This document shows, one piece after another, positions 1-7,341 of a DNA stretch of 17,158 nt. The first letter of the stretch is position 1, and every line of letters begins with the position of its first letter. Source of the stretch: Chitinophagaceae bacterium (GTDB taxonomy: Bacteria; Bacteroidota; Bacteroidia; Chitinophagales; Chitinophagaceae); the NCBI GenBank assembly GCA_017882205.1, contig JADGPY010000062.1, positions 1 to 17,158 on the forward strand. Direction: 5' to 3'. The translations under genes and the position numbers were made by a program. The notes beneath the pieces are model-generated. The model was not told the origin of the DNA. It ran no database searches and was given only the letters and a program-made list of their open reading frames with translations.

Positions 1-180
1 CCTTCTGTGCCTGCTCACCGTGTGGTTAATAGGAATGGGATGCTTACAGGCAAAGCGCATTTTGGAACTCCGACAAAGATGGAAGAACTGCTGCTAAGGG
101 AAAAGATAAAGGTTGAGGATGATACTATTGTAGACTTTGAAAAACATTTCTGGGATCCAGCCAGGGAGCTGATTGTCTGA
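1..180 (+). CDS. Alkyltransferase-like (MGMT-family) protein, 3' part only
   Basis: The frame is open from base 1 to a TGA at 178-180, giving the last 59 residues of a protein whose start lies outside the window. The segment beginning P-S-V-P-A-H-R-V-V-N-R-N-G and the later F-W-D-P near the C-terminus match the DNA-binding C-terminal domain of O6-alkylguanine-DNA alkyltransferases in the short alkyltransferase-like (ATL) group. True MGMT enzymes have P-C-H-R, with the Cys accepting the alkyl group. Here the residue is Ala (codon 13-15), so direct dealkylation is not expected. By analogy with known ATL proteins it may bind alkylated guanine and hand the lesion to nucleotide excision repair; that role is inferred. 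The gene converges on the respiratory operon with only 14 bases between the stop codons. Confidence 0.8.
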   Translation, partial: PSVPAHRVVNRNGMLTGKAHFGTPTKMEELLLREKIKVEDDTIVDFEKHFWDPARELIV

Positions 181-193
181 AAGGTTCAGACAA
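173..193. terminator. Stem-loop between convergent genes, possible bidirectional terminator
   Basis: A perfect 9-bp inverted repeat, TTGTCTGAA (173-181) and TTCAGACAA (185-193), flanks a 3-base loop. It overlaps the TGA of the ATL gene and fills the gap before the stop codon of the DUF420 gene at 195. Position and symmetry suit a shared terminator. There is no T-run on either side, so it is not a classic intrinsic terminator and may instead protect 3' ends. Confidence 0.5.
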
Positions 194-194
194 G

Positions 195-803
195 CTAAAT
201 ATAGTAAGGCTTAATCATCCAATAAACCACCACCCCGGTAACTGCAACATACATCCAAATTGGCCACGTAATTCGCGCCAGCTTTATATGACTTGCATAC
301 TCTCCTGTTGCCCCCCGATACGCTGTAAATAATATAAAAGGCAAGATAATCCCTGCTAAGGGAATATGTGTCCCTAGAATAAAGTAATAAATAATTCTTG
401 CTGAACCTGCAAGTTGCTTTTCCTGGTCAGAGAGGATACCATCGTGATTGATGTCTCCGAATTTAGTTTCACCAGCAAATAAATGATGGCAGATATATGA
501 GATCAAAAAACAAATGGAGAGAATGATAGCGGCTATCATTATGTTCCGGTGTAGAAAGTATTTCTTAGCCTTAACCGCCACTAATGCTGATAGGAGTAAT
601 ATCGCTACTCCAGAATTTATAAAAGCATTTAGGGTTGCAAATAGATGAGGGTTGAATCCAGGATTAACCTGCAATTTCAAGCGGGATAAAAGCGCTACAG
701 CGGCGAATACAATGATCGACACTATCCAAATGAACCTTTTTGCACGAGAATCATTCGACTTAAGAAAAGGTAGAAAAGTTTGTTGTGGTACGATCATGCT
801 CAT
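195..803 (-). CDS. DUF420 membrane protein with an EF-hand loop
   Basis: This is a 202-residue protein with about five membrane segments (roughly 24-41, 54-75, 88-108, 137-162 and 178-198). It resembles the DUF420 family found next to cytochrome oxidase and SCO genes in Bacteroidota and Bacillus (CtaM/YozB type), implicated in oxidase maturation. It is the last gene of the operon, 24 bases after the SCO stop codon. Residues 117-128 read D-I-N-H-D-G-I-L-S-D-Q-E, a textbook EF-hand loop with acidic or amide ligands at positions 1, 3, 5 and 12, Gly at 6 and Leu at 8. The basic loop at 76-87 should be cytoplasmic, which puts the EF-hand loop on the periplasmic side. The family call is firm; the role in assembly is from relatives, and calcium binding is inferred. 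Confidence 0.8.
   Translation of the reverse strand: MSMIVPQQTFLPFLKSNDSRAKRFIWIVSIIVFAAVALLSRLKLQVNPGFNPHLFATLNAFINSGVAILLLSALVAVKAKKYFLHRNIMIAAIILSICFLISYICHHLFAGETKFGDINHDGILSDQEKQLAGSARIIYYFILGTHIPLAGIILPFILFTAYRGATGEYASHIKLARITWPIWMYVAVTGVVVYWMIKPYYI
420..455 (-). other. EF-hand calcium-binding loop coded within the DUF420 gene
   Basis: The codons for residues 117-128 of the DUF420 protein spell a 12-residue canonical EF-hand loop (D1, N3, D5, G6, L8, E12). It lies between predicted membrane segments 3 and 4, predicted to face the periplasm. There is one such loop; no second EF-hand is visible in the protein. Confidence 0.7.
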
Positions 804-827
804 AATTATTTCTTTTGCCTCATCTAA

Positions 828-1544
828 CTAGCTTCTACCGAATAACTCCTTTAAAAAATCACCAAATGATTTCTTACGATCCTTCTCCAACATCAGCAAT
901 GGTATGTCCCTTACAAGCTTTGCCTGCATTACAGAGTCAAACCCATTATACCAGCCACGAATGATATGCTCGCGGTCGAGGAGGAAGAAATCTTGTGTAT
1001 GTATAAATGCTGTATCAATATTTACATCTGCAACACTTGCCTTTATTTCATGCAGGGCAAAATCATAGATATCACTTTTTTCACCCGTAACAAACCACCA
1101 TGAATCATGATCGGCCTTAAATCTATCTGCGAACTTCCGCAATTGTGGTACAGAATCATGCTGCGGATCAACACTAACTGATATAAACTGAACAATGGTG
1201 GTATCATTCATTTTAAATGAATCCTGGAGCCTTTTCATTGCACGTGCCATACCCGGACAAAAAGTTGGGCACCTGGTGAAAAAGAAATCGAGAACAATGA
1301 TTTTTCCTTTTAGATCATACAGCGAAACCTTTTTACCTAACTGGTTGGTAAAAGAAATATTTCTTACATGATGCCATACTGTATCAAAAGAAGTCTTGCC
1401 ATTTTTTTCGACGACAGCCACACTATCGAAAAAATATCTTTGGGGCATATGAGTATCCCGCTGGCCATAGTATTTGACTAATAAGTAACTGGTAGTAGGT
1501 AATAAGACAGCTAATACTAATGCTAGCAATGCTTTTTTAGACAT
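828..1544 (-). CDS. SCO1/SenC-type copper chaperone for cytochrome oxidase
   Basis: The 238-residue protein has an N-terminal membrane anchor (about 4-23) and a thioredoxin-like domain. The copper-binding C-x3-C motif is C92-P-T-F-C96, and the third ligand is H182 in the segment I-H-T-Q-D-F-F-L-L-D. SCO proteins deliver copper, or reduce the cysteines, for the CuA centre of oxidase subunit II on the outer face of the cytoplasmic membrane. All three ligand residues are present, so it should be functional. It follows coxD after a 42-base gap and is followed by the DUF420 gene, the usual order in Bacteroidota. The C-terminal 20 residues are basic and of unknown role. Confidence 0.9.
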   Translation of the reverse strand: MSKKALLALVLAVLLPTTSYLLVKYYGQRDTHMPQRYFFDSVAVVEKNGKTSFDTVWHHVRNISFTNQLGKKVSLYDLKGKIIVLDFFFTRCPTFCPGMARAMKRLQDSFKMNDTTIVQFISVSVDPQHDSVPQLRKFADRFKADHDSWWFVTGEKSDIYDFALHEIKASVADVNIDTAFIHTQDFFLLDREHIIRGWYNGFDSVMQAKLVRDIPLLMLEKDRKKSFGDFLKELFGRS

Positions 1545-1560
1545 GAAAATAATTATTGAA

Positions 1561-1588
1561 AGTCTGAAGGCGAATCAAGGTTCAGACT
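1561..1588 (-). other. Stem-loop overlapping the coxD stop codon
   Basis: AGTCTGAA (1561-1568) and TTCAGACT (1581-1588) form a perfect 8-bp stem with a 12-base loop. The repeat includes bases of the coxD stop codon (1587-1589). Its arms share the 7-mer GTCTGAA/TTCAGAC with the stem at 173-193. In mRNA it could protect a 3' end or tune expression of SCO relative to coxD. It lacks a T-run. Confidence 0.45.
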
Positions 1589-2018
1589 AATCCTTCTTCC
1601 CCTTCTCCTCAGCAGGAATTGTTTGCTGCTGTTCTATTGCAGGCCGGGTATGAACATTTGTATTTCTATTATTCTTCCAGCTATTTCCTTCGTAAAGAAA
1701 TGCGCCAATAAACCAAATGAAGAGCAAAAGAGGGACAACGATGGTCATAATAAGGTTTCGAATCTCATCTCCAAGGTGCATAAAAACAGAAACAATGTAA
1801 AAAGCTTTAGCCATGGTTAGCACAGATACCATCCCTTTAAACATTAATACCAGTGTTGGATTTGGATGCGCACCTTTATGAATGGTATAAATAGTGAGCC
1901 CTATCCCAAGCTCTATGGCAGTAATTACAGAAAGCAACCAAAATGTTTTCCATATTTTTTTTACCTGCGCTACATCGGCGTGATGATGATCTAATGTTAT
2001 TGATGCTACCTGTGACAT
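1587..2018 (-). CDS. coxD: Cytochrome c oxidase subunit IV (prokaryotic type)
   Basis: This small, 143-residue membrane protein has three predicted helices (about 24-46, 60-82 and 86-109) and a hydrophilic, charged C-terminal tail after residue 110. Size, helix layout and place between subunit III and SCO fit the prokaryotic subunit IV (COX4_pro) family of aa3/caa3 oxidases, whose role is structural. The N-terminus carries a short His cluster (H11-H13). The gene starts 52 bases after the stop codon of coxC. No catalytic residues are expected; the call rests on topology, length and context, which agree well. Confidence 0.8.
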   Translation of the reverse strand: MSQVASITLDHHHADVAQVKKIWKTFWLLSVITAIELGIGLTIYTIHKGAHPNPTLVLMFKGMVSVLTMAKAFYIVSVFMHLGDEIRNLIMTIVVPLLLFIWFIGAFLYEGNSWKNNRNTNVHTRPAIEQQQTIPAEEKGKKD

Positions 2019-2070
2019 ATCTTATAAATTGAACGTTATCCTGTTTAATTGTTTTATTGTGCTATTCTAA

Positions 2071-2808
2071 TCAGATCAGGTAAAAGCAAAGGAATACAAA
2101 CACCCATACCAGGTCTACAAAGTGCCAGTACAGACCGGCCTTTTCTATCATTTCATAATGACCGCGCTCTTCAAAATGACGCAACCTTGTCTTGATCAAC
2201 ATGACCGAATTGATCACCACTCCTGAAAAAACATGGAATCCATGAAAGCCTGTGATGCCAAAGAAGTATCCACCAAATGCTATTGGACCAGGTGTTGCCA
2301 CTTCAGTTCCATTGAACATAACTTCATGTCCCCATGGATTATGAGTTGTAGTTGTTCCCCAATGTTGTATAGCTCCATTTACCAATACCTGGTGGTCGCC
2401 GGTGATTAAGTGAGTCCACTCCCACGCCTGGCAACTAAGAAATGCAAGCCCGCCAAGAATGGTGAAGACCATATATTTCTCAACCCCTTTCCGGTCCATA
2501 TTATGTCCTGCATGTACTGCCAACACCATAGTTACAGAACTTAGAATCAGTATGAAGGTCATAATACTTACAAAAGCAAGCGGAAGGTTCGTATGCCCTG
2601 CAAAAGGAAATGCATTGAACACATGATTTGGATCTGCCCAGAAATTCTGACTAAACCTGATGGTCCCGTAAGAAATCAGAAATGCTCCAAACGTGAAAGC
2701 GTCACTCATTAAAAAATACCACATCATTAGTTTTCCATAGCTTACATTGAAGGGGCTTCTTCCACCGGTCCACAATTTTGTCTTTGGCTGAACTGCAACT
2801 GTTTCCAT
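2071..2808 (-). CDS. coxC: Cytochrome c oxidase subunit III
   Basis: This is a 245-residue heme-copper oxidase subunit III. It has five main membrane segments, the conserved Glu of subunit III (E130 in C-Q-A-W-E-W-T-H-L), the G-F-H-G-F-H-V segment near 177-183 and the typical end L-Y-W-H-F-V-D-L-V-W-V-F (226-237). Subunit III stabilises the oxidase core and proton uptake into the D pathway. A loop of about 40 residues (135-170), rich in polar residues, lies between the Glu-bearing helix and the next, and is much shorter in the neighbouring paralogue. It is the second of two adjacent subunit III genes; the paralogue lies directly upstream, across a gap with heptamer repeats. The start ATG at 2808 is the only good choice. 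Confidence 0.92.
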   Translation of the reverse strand: METVAVQPKTKLWTGGRSPFNVSYGKLMMWYFLMSDAFTFGAFLISYGTIRFSQNFWADPNHVFNAFPFAGHTNLPLAFVSIMTFILILSSVTMVLAVHAGHNMDRKGVEKYMVFTILGGLAFLSCQAWEWTHLITGDHQVLVNGAIQHWGTTTTHNPWGHEVMFNGTEVATPGPIAFGGYFFGITGFHGFHVFSGVVINSVMLIKTRLRHFEERGHYEMIEKAGLYWHFVDLVWVFVFLCFYLI

Positions 2809-2842
2809 GTCTACAACCTTTAAAAGTTATTGCAAAAATAAT

Positions 2843-2877
2843 CAATAGTCAATAGTCAATAAGCAATAGTCAATAGT
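2843..2877. repeat. Five tandem heptamers (CAATAGT) between the two subunit III genes
   Basis: Five back-to-back 7-base units start at 2843, 2850, 2857, 2864 and 2871. Four are CAATAGT and the third is CAATAAG. They fill about half of the 74-base gap between the coxC-like gene and coxC. Such simple repeats can gain or lose units by slippage and would then change the leader length of coxC. No coding frame is involved. Confidence 0.85.
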
Positions 2878-2882
2878 TCCAA

Positions 2883-3449
2883 TCATCTTATCATGAGAAG
2901 GAACACGAATAAATAAATCCATAACAAATCAACAAAGTGCCAATACATACTCATCATTTCTACTGGCACAATACTGTAGTTCCTACTCTTCCTGCTAAAA
3001 ACACGCACCAGCATAACAGTCAGAGTTATCACTCCACCAATTACATGCAAGGCATGTAAGCCAACAAGGACATAAAGGAATGAGAATGCTACATTCCTTG
3101 TTAATGTAATCCCTGAACCACTTAATTGATAGAACCCAATTGCCTGCAACACAATGAAAGTGATACCGAGCAATGTTGTGATCGCTAACATTCTGCGGTA
3201 CTTCCCCATTTCCCTTTCAGCGAAAGCCCTTTTGCTAATCATCATAGTAAAACTGCTTAGTATGATGATTGCGGAAGAATACCAAAAAATTACAGGCAGT
3301 TCAAAGGTTAGCCAATTTGCCTGGTTTCTCTTAATAATATATGCACTGGTAAGACCTGCAAACATCATAACCATGCTGCAGATTACCACCCACAATGTAA
3401 ACTTATGAGGATGAATTCTTTTTTGTTGATTAGTCATTATTAGATCCAT
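2883..3449 (-). CDS. Cytochrome c oxidase subunit III-like paralogue (short)
   Basis: A 188-residue member of the heme-copper oxidase subunit III family with about five membrane helices and the family ending M-Y-W-H-F-V-D-L-L-W-I-Y. It differs from its neighbour coxC in one telling place: the helix that has C-Q-A-W-E-W in coxC reads L-Q-A-I-G-F here, so the conserved Glu is Gly105. It is probably a structural partner rather than a second copy with the same role. Adjacent pairs of subunit III genes are usual in Bacteroidota operons of this type. The ATG at 3449 follows an A-rich leader 18 bases after the cyoE stop codon; a second ATG at 3437 would remove four residues and is equally possible. 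Confidence 0.85.
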   Translation of the reverse strand: MDLIMTNQQKRIHPHKFTLWVVICSMVMMFAGLTSAYIIKRNQANWLTFELPVIFWYSSAIIILSSFTMMISKRAFAEREMGKYRRMLAITTLLGITFIVLQAIGFYQLSGSGITLTRNVAFSFLYVLVGLHALHVIGGVITLTVMLVRVFSRKSRNYSIVPVEMMSMYWHFVDLLWIYLFVFLLMIR

Positions 3450-3467
3450 ATAATTCTTTTTGCGCCT

Positions 3468-4376
3468 TCACTCATGCACTTTATCTATTAGCAAGCTCAA
3501 CAATACAATCATTAAATAAAAATAAGAGCTGAACATTACCCTTCGCGCAGAAGCTACATCCATTTTAAAATACAGCCTCAGGCTAACCATTACCATTCCA
3601 AGGTTGCAGGCAAGAATGATCCACATGGAAGTGATCCCGCTGATCTTGAAATAATATGGTAGCATTCCCACAGGTATCATCATCATCGAATACATCACCG
3701 TTTGAACAGCTGTAAACTTAGTTGGCCCCTCCCTGCTGGGCAACAACTTAAATCCTGCCTTCGTATAATCCTTATGTGCAACCCATGCTATTGCCCAAAA
3801 GTGTGGAAATTGCCATAGGAACTGAATTCCAAATAATATCCACCCACCTATACTAAAAACTCCTGCACCGGCAACCCATCCAATCAGGCAGGGAAGCGCT
3901 CCAGGAAATGCGCCAACTAATACGGATATTGAATTGATCTTCTTCAGTGGTGTATAAACGAATGCATATAACACCAGGCTGAATAATCCAACCATCGCGC
4001 TTTCAATATTAAACCATTGCCACATGATTAAAATCCCGGCTATCCCGGTTATTGTTGCGAAGGTCATGGCCTCATTTACAGACATTCTTCCTGCTGCAAC
4101 GGGTCTTGAAGCAGTACGCTTCATAATTGCATCAGTGTCTTTTTCCAAAGCCTGGTTGATCGCATTCGCAGAACCGGCGATTAACATACCTGCGATAAAT
4201 AATAAAAGAACTGGTAGCAAGTCAAACTTTACGTTAGGTGCCAGCAGGTAGCAAACCACACAACTGAAAACCACCATAAAACTCAAAGTGAATTTGATCA
4301 GCTGAAAATAATCCTTCACCTTGCTTGCCAATACAAATGAAGTGGAGTACGAAATACCTATTGCCTCTTTATTCAT
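3468..4376 (-). CDS. cyoE: Protoheme IX farnesyltransferase (heme O synthase)
   Basis: This 302-residue UbiA-superfamily prenyltransferase attaches a farnesyl group to the vinyl side chain of heme B, making heme O, the precursor of heme A for the aa3 oxidase. The prenyl-diphosphate/Mg-binding site is N74-Q-A-L-E-K-D80-T-D82 followed by M-K-R-T-A-S-R-P (85-92). The second family signature, Y-T-P-L-K-K (151-156) leading to G-A-F-P-G-A-L-P, and the K-D-Y-T-K-A-G segment (202-208) are intact. About eight or nine helices are visible. It sits between coxA and the subunit III genes. Heme A synthase (CtaA), needed for the next step, is not in this window. It is also called ctaB or COX10. Confidence 0.95.
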   Translation of the reverse strand: MNKEAIGISYSTSFVLASKVKDYFQLIKFTLSFMVVFSCVVCYLLAPNVKFDLLPVLLLFIAGMLIAGSANAINQALEKDTDAIMKRTASRPVAAGRMSVNEAMTFATITGIAGILIMWQWFNIESAMVGLFSLVLYAFVYTPLKKINSISVLVGAFPGALPCLIGWVAGAGVFSIGGWILFGIQFLWQFPHFWAIAWVAHKDYTKAGFKLLPSREGPTKFTAVQTVMYSMMMIPVGMLPYYFKISGITSMWIILACNLGMVMVSLRLYFKMDVASARRVMFSSYFYLMIVLLSLLIDKVHE

Positions 4377-4407
4377 TTGAAAAACTTATTTTTAAACCAT
4401 TTGCCAC

Positions 4408-4435
4408 GTAGAGACGTTGCATGCAACGTCTCTAC
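4408..4435. repeat. Perfect 28-bp palindrome between coxA and cyoE
   Basis: The half-site GTAGAGACGTTGCA (4408-4421) is followed with no spacer by its exact reverse complement (4422-4435). It occupies nearly half of the 62-base gap between the coxA stop codon and the cyoE start. In RNA it would fold into a hairpin with a 12-bp or longer stem. It looks like a dispersed palindromic element rather than a local regulator. Possible effects are partial termination, or protection of the coxA end of the mRNA. Confidence 0.85.
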
Positions 4436-4438
4436 AAA

Positions 4439-6244
4439 TCAATGCTTACTCTCATGTTCCCCTACGGGTTCCGTCTGAGGAATAAAGTCTCTTCCATCTT
4501 TACCATAATCGTATGGCCAACGATAAACTTCAGGAATCTCACCAAGCCAATTGCCGTGGCCTGGCCTTATTGGTGTTGTCCATTCAAGTGAAGTAGCACC
4601 CCATGGATTTTGAGTGGTAACTTTTCTGCCCTTAAAAATGGAATAAAAGAAGTTGACAACAAATAATAATTGAGCCGCGAAAACAATGATTGAAACAAAA
4701 CTGATGAACTCGTTTAAACCTGCAAACATTTTAAAAGACTCCCAACTGCTGAAATCATAATAGCGTCGCGGCATACCTGCTAAACCTTCATAGTGCATCG
4801 GCCAAAAGATCAGGTATGCTCCAATTAAAGTTACCCAGAAGTGAATATAGGCAAGTGTGTTGTTCATATACCTTCCATACATTTTTGGGAACCAGTGATA
4901 TAGTCCGGCAAACATTCCAAAAAATCCTGCCACACCCATTACAATATGAAAATGGGCTACTATAAAATAGGTATCATGAAGATGAATATCCAACGCTGAA
5001 TTTCCAAGAAATATTCCGGTCAATCCACCAGAAATGAACATGCTTACAAATCCAATCGCAAATAACATCCCCGGGGTAAATCGAATATTCCCTCGCCACA
5101 AGGTAGTTAGCCAATTAAACACCTTTATTGCGGACGGAACTGCAATAAGTAAGGTCAGAAGCACAAAGAATGAACCAAGGAAAGGATTCAATCCTGATAC
5201 AAACATATGATGCGCCCATACAAGGAATGCAAGGGATGTAATTGCGAATAATGAACCCACCATCGCCATATATCCGAAGATCGGTTTTCGCGAATTGATG
5301 GCCATTATCTCCGAGACCATGCCCATGGCTGGTAATACAATAATATATACTTCCGGGTGGCCCAGGAACCAGAACAAGTGTTGGAAAAGAATGGGGCTAC
5401 CACCTTCATTCGGCAATATTTTTCCATTGATAACAATATCGCTAAGATAAAAACTAGTGCCAAGGTTTCTGTCAAACAACAACAATATAGCTCCTGACAA
5501 AAGAACCGGGAAGGATAAAACCCCCAGAATAGCTGTAAAGAATAGAGCCCAAATAGTCAATGGCATCCTTGTCATGCTCATTCCTTTTGTACGCATGTTC
5601 AGGATGGTAGAAATATAATTTAAACCGCCCAGAAGAGTAGACACAATAAATAGCGCCATACTGACTAACCACAGATCCATTCCAATCTTGGAACCCTCGG
5701 AAGCTTCCCCTAATGCACTTAAGGGAGGATATATTGTCCAACCTCCGCTTGCAGGTCCGGTTTGAACAAATAAGGATGAAAGCATTACCATAGATGCCGT
5801 AAAGAAGAACCAGTATGACAACATATTTAAGAAAGGCGATGCCATATCACGGGCTCCTATCTGTAATGGAATTAAAAAGTTTGCAAAGGTTCCACTCAAT
5901 CCAGCTGTCAGTACAAAAAACACAAGTATAGTCCCATGCATAGTTACAAGGGAGTAATAAAATTCAGGGTCCAGTTTTCCTCCCTTTGCCCAGTGGCCTA
6001 AAAGGTCTTGTAGCCAGGGGAAAGTTGAATCAGGGTAACCTAATTGAAGGCGGAATATAACTGAAAACAATCCACCGATAATAGCCCAGATGATTCCTGT
6101 GGTAAGGAATTGTTTAGAGATCATTTTATGATCCTGGCTGAACACATATTTAGTGATGAATGATTCGTGGTCGTGGTGTTCATGTGCATGAGGAGCATCG
6201 TGTGTTCCAAAGTGCTGATCATGCAATATCGCTTCGTTACTCAT
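4439..6244 (-). CDS. coxA: Cytochrome c oxidase subunit I (aa3 type, A1 family)
   Basis: The 601-residue catalytic subunit has all redox ligands: H103 and H433 (heme a), H431 (heme a3), and H296, H345 and H346 (CuB). Y300 in H-P-E-V-Y is the Tyr cross-linked to the CuB ligand H296. D-channel residues D133 and N140 (I-G-A-R-D-M-A-S-P-F-L-N) and E298 are present, as is the K-channel Lys K374 (S-A-I-K-V-F-N-W). These place it in the A1 group of proton-pumping oxidases. The N-terminal tail has eight His among residues 8-26. The C-terminal tail (about 550-601) holds the N-P-W-G and S-L-E-W-T segments seen in many A1 oxidases. It lies 47 bases after the coxB stop codon. Also called ctaD. Confidence 0.97.
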   Translation of the reverse strand: MSNEAILHDQHFGTHDAPHAHEHHDHESFITKYVFSQDHKMISKQFLTTGIIWAIIGGLFSVIFRLQLGYPDSTFPWLQDLLGHWAKGGKLDPEFYYSLVTMHGTILVFFVLTAGLSGTFANFLIPLQIGARDMASPFLNMLSYWFFFTASMVMLSSLFVQTGPASGGWTIYPPLSALGEASEGSKIGMDLWLVSMALFIVSTLLGGLNYISTILNMRTKGMSMTRMPLTIWALFFTAILGVLSFPVLLSGAILLLFDRNLGTSFYLSDIVINGKILPNEGGSPILFQHLFWFLGHPEVYIIVLPAMGMVSEIMAINSRKPIFGYMAMVGSLFAITSLAFLVWAHHMFVSGLNPFLGSFFVLLTLLIAVPSAIKVFNWLTTLWRGNIRFTPGMLFAIGFVSMFISGGLTGIFLGNSALDIHLHDTYFIVAHFHIVMGVAGFFGMFAGLYHWFPKMYGRYMNNTLAYIHFWVTLIGAYLIFWPMHYEGLAGMPRRYYDFSSWESFKMFAGLNEFISFVSIIVFAAQLLFVVNFFYSIFKGRKVTTQNPWGATSLEWTTPIRPGHGNWLGEIPEVYRWPYDYGKDGRDFIPQTEPVGEHESKH

Positions 6245-6291
6245 GTTAAATATTTTTTTACCCTACTCATTGGATCCGTTAGTACAACCAG

Positions 6292-7341
6292 CTATTTAAT
6301 CAATGTCACTTCGGCAACAGTTCTTGCACTGGCAGAATCTACTTTGGCTAATGGATCCAAAATTTCATCTACTTTTAAATATTCTGGTTTCTGATCAGCA
6401 ATCCATTTGTCGAACTCTTCCTGCTTTTCAACAATAATGATTCCCTTCATAGTGTAATGGCCTTTACCACACATCTGGTCGCAGGATATTTCATATACAA
6501 AATTTGAATTCCCTGTTCTTACCTTCATTTCTTCAGTTGTATATTTTGGGGTGAACCATAATGTTGTAGGAATTCCTGGCACCGCATCCATCTTCATTCT
6601 AAAGTGTGCAAGGCCCACATCATGAATTACATCCTGTGAATTGATGACAAGCTTCACTGGTTTTCCAACCACTATATGCATGATCTGAGTATGAATATCA
6701 TCATGGCTTGCTTCATCAGTCCAATCTACACCCAATGGATTATTATGCGCTGCATCAGTTAATTTGTAATTCTTTTTCCCAAGCACCTTATCAACTCCAG
6801 GATACCTGAACTCCCATCCAAACTGGTGCCCCGTAACTTCAACTATTTGAGCATCCTTTGGAGCATCGGAAGTGAATTTGAACCAGTATTTTAGACCAAA
6901 TACCACTAAAACGGTCAGTACGATCGCTGGCACACCAGTCCATAACAATTCAAGGTTAATGCTATGTGTAAAGTAATATGGCTTCCTGGTATCGCTTTCC
7001 TGGTATTTGAAAGCGAATACAAATAATAATACTTGTGTTATAAAGAAGATGATTCCACAGATCACAATAGTGATCCACATCATAGTATCGATGTTCTCTC
7101 CTTCAAACGAAGCTGAACCTTGCGGAAATAAGGTTTTGCTATAGTACAAATCATTGCACCACCATGCGCCTATCAACCCTAATATTAAAAATGTAATTAG
7201 CAGGAAGCCGTTTATCCGGTTAGTTTGCTTCCTTTGTTTATCTTCCCCTTTCAGTATACTCACATACTCACTTGCCTTCGCGATCTGAAAGATCAGAAGG
7301 AAGACCATTACCACAATTGCTATCAAAAAAAAGTCATTCAT
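6292..7341 (-). CDS. coxB: Cytochrome c oxidase subunit II (CuA, no heme domain)
   Basis: This 349-residue protein receives electrons at the CuA centre and passes them to heme a. The CuA ligands are H240, C287, C291, H295 and M298, in the segment C-D-Q-M-C-G-K-G-H-Y-T-M. The residue usually Glu between the cysteines, which binds through its backbone carbonyl, is Gln289. There are four predicted membrane segments (3-20, 45-63, 87-112, 131-153), more than the usual two, so the N-terminus is extended. The G-H-Q-F-G-W-E-F-R-Y strand (171-180), with its aromatic patch, is present. There is no C-x-x-C-H, so this is not a caa3-type fused subunit. It follows actF by 50 bases, linking the two complexes in one operon. 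Also called ctaC. Confidence 0.95.
   Translation of the reverse strand: MNDFFLIAIVVMVFLLIFQIAKASEYVSILKGEDKQRKQTNRINGFLLITFLILGLIGAWWCNDLYYSKTLFPQGSASFEGENIDTMMWITIVICGIIFFITQVLLFVFAFKYQESDTRKPYYFTHSINLELLWTGVPAIVLTVLVVFGLKYWFKFTSDAPKDAQIVEVTGHQFGWEFRYPGVDKVLGKKNYKLTDAAHNNPLGVDWTDEASHDDIHTQIMHIVVGKPVKLVINSQDVIHDVGLAHFRMKMDAVPGIPTTLWFTPKYTTEEMKVRTGNSNFVYEISCDQMCGKGHYTMKGIIIVEKQEEFDKWIADQKPEYLKVDEILDPLAKVDSASARTVAEVTLIK

Noticed and set aside
5472..5741. 89-residue open frame on the same strand inside coxA
   Set aside because: It overlaps a fully conserved part of coxA in another frame and resembles no known protein.
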